Below are positions 1 to 5,599 of a stretch of DNA of 8,264 nucleotides, piece by piece. Origin of the DNA: Deltaproteobacteria bacterium. GTDB taxonomy: Bacteria; Desulfobacterota; Desulfobacteria; Desulfobacterales; C00003060. Numbering within the stretch: the stretch's first letter is position 1; the number at the start of each line of letters is the position of its first letter. The translations under genes and the position numbers were made by a program. The stretch is from assembly GCA_019309815.1 (NCBI GenBank), contig JAFDFO010000103.1, positions 1 through 8,264 on the forward strand, given 5' to 3'. The notes under the pieces are model-generated. The model had not been told where the DNA came from, searched no databases, and saw only the letters and a program-made list of their open reading frames with translations.

Positions 1-737
1 GCTGTCCCGAATTTTTCCTTCGAGTAAAGCTTTTTTACGGCGCCCGGTAAAGCTTTCACGACTTGCTTATCCAGAAAAGCTTCAGGCTTGCCATGCAGGA
101 TGGCGCTGAGGCCTGCTTTGAAATGAGCGAGGCGCCTATCTTTTTCTTCCATCTCAGCCGGATCCAGCTCTTTCTCCTTCCGTACTTCCTTTCCCCTTTG
201 TGGACTTTCTGGTTTCTTGTGGGTTTGGCTTGTTGGCTCAATCTCCGCTGCGTCGTCAGCCGCGCGTTCTGGTTTGGATGCGCTGTGCATATGGTTGGTT
301 TGGGGAGCCGGACCTTGCGGTTCGTCATCACTATCCATGCGTTCAACGATACGAGCAGAAAGTGCGTCGGCAAATGGACCTGAAACATCCTGGGTCAAGA
401 CCCAGCTCAGCACTTCAATGTCCGTATCCTCGAGAGACGTTACGACATGTTGACAGATTGTGTCTTTATCAGGGCCTTCAATGGTGGCGTCGAGGGTGTG
501 AATGATCTGGACGATGCTTCTCAATAGCTTACCAGCACCAGCCAGAACTTTCCCCCTCTGTTCCTTGATACGCTTTAACTCACCCTGGATCATTCGCGCG
601 ATCCCTTCCGGATCTTTTGGCATCTCCTCGACTGTCTCCAGGACAACAGCCGATCCGGTGTCGGATTCTTCAGCGTACCTTATGAGGCCCTTAGTTTTCT
701 TCTCTTTGGATTCTGATATTTTTTGCTCTCCATGCAT
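1..737 (-). CDS. Hypothetical charged helical protein, 3' end beyond the window
   Basis: An open frame runs from an ATG at 737-735 to the left edge without a stop: 245 complete codons, so the C-terminus is missing. The start is well supported: a near-perfect Shine-Dalgarno AGGAGGTG lies at 752-745, 7 bases upstream. Visible parts are a Lys/Glu-rich N-terminus (residues 1-25), a predicted helical block (about 30-135, with ELKRIKEQRGKVLAGAGKLL and a DTDIEVLSWVLTQ segment), a low-complexity Pro/Ser/Gln/charged linker (about 136-195) and a second helical block (about 196 onward) with hydrophobic stretches such as HFKAGLSAILHG. There is no signal peptide or membrane segment, so it is probably cytoplasmic. 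I do not recognise the family. The linker between two helical blocks suggests an adaptor or scaffold, but that is inference. A sigma-54-like promoter lies upstream at 878-893. Shorter ORFs overlapping this region in other frames are shadows. Confidence 0.85.
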   Translation of the reverse strand, partial: MHGEQKISESKEKKTKGLIRYAEESDTGSAVVLETVEEMPKDPEGIARMIQGELKRIKEQRGKVLAGAGKLLRSIVQIIHTLDATIEGPDKDTICQHVVTSLEDTDIEVLSWVLTQDVSGPFADALSARIVERMDSDDEPQGPAPQTNHMHSASKPERAADDAAEIEPTSQTHKKPESPQRGKEVRKEKELDPAEMEEKDRRLAHFKAGLSAILHGKPEAFLDKQVVKALPGAVKKLYSKEKFGT

Positions 738-744
738 ATCAGAA

Positions 745-752
745 CACCTCCT
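745..752 (-). promoter_or_regulatory. Strong Shine-Dalgarno fixing the start of the left-edge gene
   Basis: On the minus strand AGGAGGTG is followed by a 7-base spacer and ATG at 737-735. An overlapping ATG at 733-731 is in another frame and is not followed by the long open frame. Confidence 0.85.
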
Positions 753-877
753 CTATTCCATGCAAGACTTTTGGCCGAACATATCTACTGCCGAATCTTA
801 GAATCTGCCCCACTTATATGCCGGGCAAATCCGAATACCCGATCTAACTGCAGTGTATTGCACTACAAATTGAAATT

Positions 878-893
878 AGCACGGATCGTGCCA
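878..893 (-). promoter_or_regulatory. Candidate sigma-54 (-24/-12) promoter
   Basis: The minus strand reads TGGCACG-ATCC-GTGCT. The family consensus is TGGCACG-N4-TTGCW. The -24 heptamer matches fully, the essential GG and GC are correctly spaced, and the only departure is G for the first T of the -12 half. The expected transcription start is near 867, leaving a leader of about 130 bases before the ATG at 737. The same bases form a small palindrome (GCACG-GAT-CGTGC, 879-891), so a coincidental inverted repeat or an operator is an alternative reading. Confidence 0.5.
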
Positions 894-1110
894 AACAGAT
901 CCTCTGCTGACACATCTGCTGAGATATCAGGTAGTTACGCCATGCTATCGGGGAGTGTCTGGGAAGGGGGTCAACAGAGAGCGTTCCGTCTTTTCTCTAT
1001 ATTGTCAAGACTTTGACGGGGGCTGCTTCTGCTGGGTTGGATAGGCTGGATGGGACGCATCTGTCATTTCGTAAGATTGGTAGCAGAGACATCTACGCAT
1101 CCGTTATGAC

Positions 1111-2736
1111 CTATGAATATGAGCGCAGATGAGTCCAGTTTGCCAAATTGCCTTTTTGCATTGCCAGGATGACGTCAGCAATTGCTTCAACGACATCGTT
1201 CACATCTTTCGACGTGTTACTAATTGTTGGAGAAATACGGAGCAAGTCATGGCCTTTGACCTTTAGGTTAGCAATTGCATATTGATGACGTTCATAGACA
1301 TTTTTCATAACATCCCCTGCTTCGATACCATCTGGAACCTTGAACAGGAAAACGGAACTGCGGAATCTGTCTTTGGTGGTTGGCGTAGAAATCCATTTGT
1401 AGGCTGTTTTTGCAGTGAATTTAGGGAAAATCCTCGGCAAATTTCTGTAAAGTGCATCTTTTGCGTGGTCCCCTAGATAATGTATACGCGCCTCAATCTT
1501 GTCAGGTGACACGTTAGGATGAAAATGCCCGGTATGAAAAAGAGCAGCGATCCACGTAGAAACCAGGGTAGCATCATTTTGCTGACCCAGGTAGGAGAAG
1601 CGTTTGGTATTCGAATCGATTACTCCGTTTACAGGTTCATAGCCATAGTCCGCAGGAGTTTTGATGTATTCATCATAACCCCAGTTGTTGGGTATGAAAC
1701 TCTTAGCGGCGTCTGTGTTTTTGTTCATATAAATAATTCCGACCATTTTTGGCCCACAAGGCCATTTATGAAAACTACCTGTGATGCTGTCCACATCGAT
1801 TTTATCCAATTGCAGATCGAGTACACCAAACGTTTGAGCACTGTCCGCATGGACATGAATTTTTCTGTTAATTGACCTGACTTCAGCAACGATACGATCC
1901 ATCGGCAAAAGCATTCCGCATTCATTTGACTGCCACGATAAGGTGACCATCTTTGTTTGGCCGTCTAATAGATTCTTCAGTGGTATAATAATATCGTCTT
2001 CGTTCTGGGGATCAGATGGGATCATGCCGCTTCGTCTTTCATCTTCTGTGACTGTTTGCGAAAACATTTTCGTTTGTAGTTTTCTAACAGAATTTTCACC
2101 CCAACCCTGTGTGGCTTTACGATAGTACCAGGCATCAAAGTTGGTGGGATGATTGACGTCCCATACGACAATGTTGTGTTTTTGGGGACGAAAAAAACCG
2201 GAGGAAACAAGACCATTATTGATGAAATTGTTTCCTTCGGTAGTATTGCGGGTAAGAGCAACCAAGCACTGTGGCTCGCAGTGTGAAGTATTCAAGCCCA
2301 GCCAGTCTTTAATGGCATCTAGCCCATATCCTAGGCTCGCCTGAGCCAGCTCAGCCCGCATGGGAAAGGAAATGTCAGCATCCAGCATTTGCTGAACCAG
2401 AGCTACCATCTGGTCAACTTGTCTCAAGGACGGACACAGGTTGGCAGAATTTATAGAAGTACAAGTAAATTTGTCCAGATCGAAATAGTTTTGAAGCAGC
2501 CTGTTCCACTCCTCTTCGTTATCGAAATTCAGTTGGTCGTACTTAAATGCCTGACCTTCCTGCCTCCATTTTTCAATTTGGTTCTTTATCGTCTCCAGCA
2601 CTGATGAGGCATTGGATTGGGGAGATTCGGTTCTGGTCTTTGTGAGAGCAGCCGGAAAAACCAATCCCGGAACCATCGTTGCTCCGCCAATTCCCAACAT
2701 AGTACCCATGAATCTGCGACGTGACACATTCTTCAT
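1111..2736 (-). CDS. Tat-exported class-V aminotransferase-fold PLP enzyme
   Basis: A 541-residue protein. The N-terminus is a Tat signal: SRRRFMG at residues 5-11, a hydrophobic stretch to about 27, and a possible cleavage site after PAA (28-30). The rest resembles the class-V (fold type I) group that includes cysteine desulfurases, isopenicillin-N epimerase-like proteins and periplasmic PvdN. It has a TRNTTEGNN cofactor-phosphate loop (about 162-170), VWDVNHPTN (D193), the HADSAQ motif (D298 for the PLP pyridine nitrogen, Q301), SFHKWPCGPK with Schiff-base lysine K324, RFSYLGQQND (R379) and a C-terminal LRISPTISNT segment. It is longer than the usual 370-430 residues; the excess is mainly a helical stretch of about 100 residues after the signal. 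The reaction cannot be deduced; epimerase, lyase, desulfurase or aminotransferase are all possible. The start was chosen because GGAGGT (2750-2745) sits 8 bases before the ATG at 2736 and puts the twin-arginine at the normal position. The ATG at 2775 would add 13 residues and lacks such a site. Confidence 0.88.
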   Translation of the reverse strand: MKNVSRRRFMGTMLGIGGATMVPGLVFPAALTKTRTESPQSNASSVLETIKNQIEKWRQEGQAFKYDQLNFDNEEEWNRLLQNYFDLDKFTCTSINSANLCPSLRQVDQMVALVQQMLDADISFPMRAELAQASLGYGLDAIKDWLGLNTSHCEPQCLVALTRNTTEGNNFINNGLVSSGFFRPQKHNIVVWDVNHPTNFDAWYYRKATQGWGENSVRKLQTKMFSQTVTEDERRSGMIPSDPQNEDDIIIPLKNLLDGQTKMVTLSWQSNECGMLLPMDRIVAEVRSINRKIHVHADSAQTFGVLDLQLDKIDVDSITGSFHKWPCGPKMVGIIYMNKNTDAAKSFIPNNWGYDEYIKTPADYGYEPVNGVIDSNTKRFSYLGQQNDATLVSTWIAALFHTGHFHPNVSPDKIEARIHYLGDHAKDALYRNLPRIFPKFTAKTAYKWISTPTTKDRFRSSVFLFKVPDGIEAGDVMKNVYERHQYAIANLKVKGHDLLRISPTISNTSKDVNDVVEAIADVILAMQKGNLANWTHLRSYS

Positions 2737-2744
2737 AGCTGACG

Positions 2745-2750
2745 ACCTCC
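2745..2750 (-). promoter_or_regulatory. Shine-Dalgarno deciding the start of the Tat PLP enzyme
   Basis: GGAGGT on the minus strand with an 8-base spacer to ATG 2736-2734. It lies inside the 5' extension of the longest ORF, which argues that the extension (2775-2737) is leader and not coding sequence. Confidence 0.8.
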
Positions 2751-2761
2751 GATTTCCCATT

Positions 2762-2800
2762 ATCTTCGACTGCAATAGAGAGCGTATCCCCTGTAGCTGA
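2762..2800. repeat. Remnant of the repeat element also found at 7641-7702
   Basis: CTGCAATAGAGAGCGTATCC (2770-2789) matches 7641-7660 at 18 of 20 bases. It is followed at once by CCCTGTAGCT (2789-2798), which in the right-hand element lies about 33 bases further on (7693-7702). On the minus strand both read as LQG and IRSLLQ in one frame, so this copy looks like the same sequence with an in-frame deletion of about 33 bases. It sits directly in the leader of the Tat-enzyme gene. Confidence 0.55.
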
Positions 2801-2837
2801 CCTAGGCGAGCTCTCTTCGGTCTGAGCTACATTCGGC

Positions 2838-3060
2838 ATGCCTGCGCTAGAAGCTATGGCGCGGCAGTTAGGCCCCCTCGACAAGCTTCCGCCTATGCCA
2901 AAGCTACAGTGGATAAGTTGGCGCGACAGTTCGACCCTTCGGCAGTTCGACAAGCTCACTACAGGCAAGCTCAGGGCAGGCAAGCACGACAGGCCCTTCG
3001 ACTTAGCTTCCGCCTTCGTCAAGACTACGGCGAGACAAGCAGGGCAGGCAGGAATTAGAA
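2838..3060. repeat. Mosaic of degenerate short repeats in the spacer
   Basis: This part of the 468-base spacer is built of repeated pieces. AAGCTATGGCGCGGCA (2851-2866) and CGCCTTCGTCAAGACTACGG (from 3011, continuing to 3040) are variants of the 42-bp tandem unit at the right edge. AGCTTCCGCCT occurs at about 2884 and 3005, CAGTTCGAC at 2927 and 2943, TCGACAAGCT at about 2878 and 2947, and CAGGCAAGC at 2962 and 2977. The pieces can form imperfect hairpins. Open frames across it on both strands are low-complexity products of the repeats. No transposase is present. Confidence 0.75.
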
Positions 3061-3204
3061 GGAAACAACCCCTATGAAACATGCCGACTGTTCTGGTGGC
3101 GAGGGTTGGGGATTCGGGGGGTGTAGTAGTCAGCCTATGCCGAGCTCAGCTGCTGCGAACGCTCGCTCCTCAAGGAAGTAAAGAGGCGACCGAGGGTGTG
3201 CGCC
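3061..3204. other. Spacer after the 771-residue gene, no gene seen
   Basis: This is the 3' flank of the 771-residue gene. It contains a G-run near 3115-3121 and a few weak inverted repeats, for example GGCG...CGCC about 3186-3205 followed on the minus strand by TCTTT. That is too weak to call a terminator. Confidence 0.5.
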
Positions 3205-5520
3205 TTATGCAGGATTCGTCGCAGGCCCGGGTGCTGTTTTGGAGTAATCAGTTCTTGAAGCAATCTTCGTTTGTGATTCCCTTACAAACTCCATAGCCCG
3301 CTTGAGATGCTCCTGGCTCCCTGTCTGAGCTATGGTCTCATAGAATTCCCCTTCTCGTTCCACTATTTCGTCCAAAAGGCTCAGCTCAGTTTCTGCCCCC
3401 AATCTTCCCAACCCCCGACTCGCTATCTTCAGGAGTTGCAAGAGATTCGGAAGAAAGCGTTCGCTTTCATTGAAACGGTAGACCGATCCCCTTGGATTTC
3501 CGAACACCTGGGCTGCGCTTCTTAACAGAGCACGGGCCGTGGTTCCCCCCACAAGAGACAGGAATATGTAGACCTCTCTTTCCAGCAAGAAGACATCACG
3601 AAGAGACATTGTTTCTCCTTCGGAATGGCTGCGAACCAGAAGCTCATTGAGTTTTCTGTGAATCGTTCTGAACTTCTTGAAAAACTTGTCTTGGGTGCCA
3701 TCGATTAGCTTCGATGCTTCAGCGGCCAGCTTGGGATCCAGGTCCTTGGTTGTAGCAAGAACTTCCTCAGGGGTGATTTCAATATCAGTACCAGTTTCTT
3801 TATTATAATTGCTAATGAGCAAAGTCGTCAGCACGAGGACACTCCGATCAGAGGCAACGATCCCGTCAGGGGCACTTGAGAAATCCGTAAGCAAGATTTT
3901 GAGGATGGTCTTGGGCTGTTTTAATTTTGGGATCAACATCTGGAGAGAATTCAGAAGGGCTACCCGATCCTCACGCCGCGTCATCTGTTTCAGGTAGTGC
4001 CATAAAAACTCGAAGATTTTCTTTTTATATTTGGCAAATTGGGGGATGTTTCTTGAAAAGGCGTCCCTGAGAAAAGTCGCTTCTTCGTCAAAGCAGTTCT
4101 GAAATGCCTCGATGAGCTTCCTTGCTTCATTCGTAGAAATGTCGAAGTCCTTTGCAATGACCTTGAAGTCGGACTCGTCAAAGGTTATGCCTCGTTCGGC
4201 CAGGTTCTCCATTTTCTTTTTGACGTCCGACCGTGCCTTGAAAAAGCCTACCATCGCCTTCACTTTTTCGTGGATTTTCCCTATTGACATCCATTTTCCA
4301 CGATGCTTGGCCTTGATTACGTCACCGTCGACTTCCAGGCTGTCATAAGTGTCGTCAGGGACTTGATCAAGACGCTGTTCAACGTTCTCAACTACTTCCT
4401 CCATGACCGGTTCGGCCGCGTCCTTCTCCTCAATGGAAGTCATGAGGTTCGAAGCCAGTCTAAGGCGTTCCCCAAGGTTCTGGGAATCGATCTCCTGAAA
4501 ATCGTCTCCGTACACGCTTCCCATAATCTTGGCCGTCTCTTGGGGGGAGTCACCGTACGTGCCTATGACCAACCGGGCAACGTCGGTCTTTCGCTTTGAA
4601 ACGACCTCGTACTCGTTGTCCACCATCAACCACTTGATGTTGTTCACCTCCAAGGGAGGAGGCTTCAGCTTTTCCCGAAGCTTCTGGTTACCGAGAATGG
4701 CATTGTAGACGCTTGAATACCCTTCGTCCGATGCCTTGTAATTCGGTCCTTGCATCCAGGTGTCGACCTTAGTCACCAAAGCTGTCATTGTTGCAGTCTT
4801 CAGATTGTTCACTTTGCCCAGCAGGGTCAGGTTTATGTCAGGCTGGCCCTGCTCGTCATGGATCAACGGAAAAGATTTCCCGGGGGCGGCATCATCAGCT
4901 GCGGCAGGAGCGTCTTTGCTCAAAGCTTGCTTGCAGCGGGACAGAGTGTACAGCGAAATCCACATAGCCTTTGAAGCGGCAGCGACATCGTCCGGGATCT
5001 CCAAAAAGAGGTTATTGACTCCGTATTCAGAGAACACCTCAAAGCCCCTATTCAACCGTTTCTGAAAATCGGTTGAATATTCGTCAAGGTGCTGAACCAT
5101 GGCAGCAGCAGTAGCCATGTCAAAGACGAGGTTGCTGAACAGGACAACGTAATCGGTTTCTTCTAAGGTGTCAGGCCCGGACTTGAGGCCCCGAAAACGT
5201 ATTAGGACTTTTCCGTCGTGATTCGGCATCTGACTGAGTTTACGGAGGACGCCCAGGAACTCTGTGACGAATTTCTTTCCCCTCTCCGCATCTTTCACTA
5301 GGTCGCTATCTTCAAGGCATTTGCCTAAAAGGTGGACGAGGTCTACCAAATGGCTACGGAAGACATTTAGCTGCCTTTCCTCTTCAGTCAAAGCCTTGCC
5401 CAGAGCTGTCAGCTCTCTAAACTCCACCCCTTCGATCTGTTGAAAGAGTAATTCCGCAGTTTCGTCCAGATCGAATGACTTCTCTTCCGTTGGTTTCTCT
5501 TCCGTTGGCTTCTCGTCCAT
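3205..5520 (-). CDS. Unrecognised 771-residue, mostly helical protein next to a response regulator
   Basis: I do not recognise a family. There is no signal peptide and no membrane segment, so it is probably cytoplasmic. The N-terminus carries a 5-residue repeat, KPTEE twice (residues 4-13), encoded by a 15-bp tandem repeat. Residues about 20-200 are helical with regular hydrophobic spacing; an Ala/Pro/Asp-rich linker lies at about 203-214; about 225-360 is mixed (KWLMVDNEYEVVSKRKTDVA); an acidic stretch lies at 362-400; a basic and acidic helical region follows (about 405-545), and a long helical region to about 750 (LLEREVYIFLSLVGGTTARALLRSAA). The tail is Pro/Ala-rich (PGPATNPA). No catalytic motif, P-loop, HD or zinc site is apparent. 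The ATG at 5520 is the only reasonable start (an in-frame stop lies 10 codons upstream), although its ribosome site is weak (GGGA, about 10 bases away). It begins 79 bases after the response-regulator gene on the same strand, so cotranscription and a shared pathway are likely but inferred. Confidence 0.85.
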   Translation of the reverse strand: MDEKPTEEKPTEEKSFDLDETAELLFQQIEGVEFRELTALGKALTEEERQLNVFRSHLVDLVHLLGKCLEDSDLVKDAERGKKFVTEFLGVLRKLSQMPNHDGKVLIRFRGLKSGPDTLEETDYVVLFSNLVFDMATAAAMVQHLDEYSTDFQKRLNRGFEVFSEYGVNNLFLEIPDDVAAASKAMWISLYTLSRCKQALSKDAPAAADDAAPGKSFPLIHDEQGQPDINLTLLGKVNNLKTATMTALVTKVDTWMQGPNYKASDEGYSSVYNAILGNQKLREKLKPPPLEVNNIKWLMVDNEYEVVSKRKTDVARLVIGTYGDSPQETAKIMGSVYGDDFQEIDSQNLGERLRLASNLMTSIEEKDAAEPVMEEVVENVEQRLDQVPDDTYDSLEVDGDVIKAKHRGKWMSIGKIHEKVKAMVGFFKARSDVKKKMENLAERGITFDESDFKVIAKDFDISTNEARKLIEAFQNCFDEEATFLRDAFSRNIPQFAKYKKKIFEFLWHYLKQMTRREDRVALLNSLQMLIPKLKQPKTILKILLTDFSSAPDGIVASDRSVLVLTTLLISNYNKETGTDIEITPEEVLATTKDLDPKLAAEASKLIDGTQDKFFKKFRTIHRKLNELLVRSHSEGETMSLRDVFLLEREVYIFLSLVGGTTARALLRSAAQVFGNPRGSVYRFNESERFLPNLLQLLKIASRGLGRLGAETELSLLDEIVEREGEFYETIAQTGSQEHLKRAMEFVRESQTKIASRTDYSKTAPGPATNPA
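5480..5514 (-). repeat. 15-bp in-gene tandem repeat encoding KPTEE units
   Basis: TTCTCTTCCGTTGGT (5480-5494, plus strand) is repeated at 5495-5509 with one change at the last base, followed by the first 5 bases of a third copy. The period is a whole number of codons, so copy-number change would lengthen the N-terminus without a frameshift. Confidence 0.8.
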
Positions 5521-5555
5521 GGTTAGCGCATCCCGGTCCTGAGGTTTTCAGTAAT

Positions 5556-5577
5556 GTGCCGTATCTTCCTTCGGCAC
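5556..5577. repeat. Small inverted repeat between regulator and partner genes
   Basis: GTGCCG (5556-5561) and CGGCAC (5572-5577) are a perfect 6-bp inverted repeat with a 10-base loop, in the 79-base gap between the two genes. No T-run follows on the minus strand, so it does not look like a complete intrinsic terminator. It could moderate readthrough or message stability, or be chance. Confidence 0.35.
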
Positions 5578-5599
5578 GGGTTCCTAAACAGCAACGCCA

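Larger units (their letters stand above)
738..1110. other. Intergenic region between the PLP enzyme and the left-edge gene
   Basis: These 373 bases hold no convincing gene. They contain the Shine-Dalgarno and sigma-54-like promoter of the left-edge gene. A TTGACA hexamer is present on the minus strand at 1008-1003, but the hexamer 17 bases downstream (AACGCT, 985-980) is a poor -10. No strong hairpin followed by a T-run is visible after the stop of the PLP-enzyme gene at 1111. Nothing else is seen. Confidence 0.6.

Noticed and set aside
56..388. ORFs on both strands within the first 500 bases
   Set aside because: They are out of frame with the long uninterrupted minus-strand frame that has a strong ribosome site; their compositions are typical of shadow frames.
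980..1008. TTGACA hexamer at 1008-1003 as a sigma-70 promoter
   Set aside because: The hexamer at the right distance (AACGCT) is a poor -10; the sigma-54-like site further downstream is much stronger.
2573..3082. Minus-strand 169-codon ORF over the spacer and the start of the Tat-enzyme gene
   Set aside because: Its 3' part overlaps the Tat-signal coding region in another frame and its 5' part is translated repeat sequence; there is no ribosome site and no coherent protein pattern.
3081..3296. Plus-strand 71-codon ORF overlapping the end of the 771-residue gene
   Set aside because: It is antisense to a clear coding region at its 3' half, its 5' half is G-rich spacer, and it has no ribosome site.
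5556..5577. Inverted repeat as an intrinsic terminator between regulator and partner
   Set aside because: Only a 6-bp stem with a 10-base loop and no following T-run on the minus strand.
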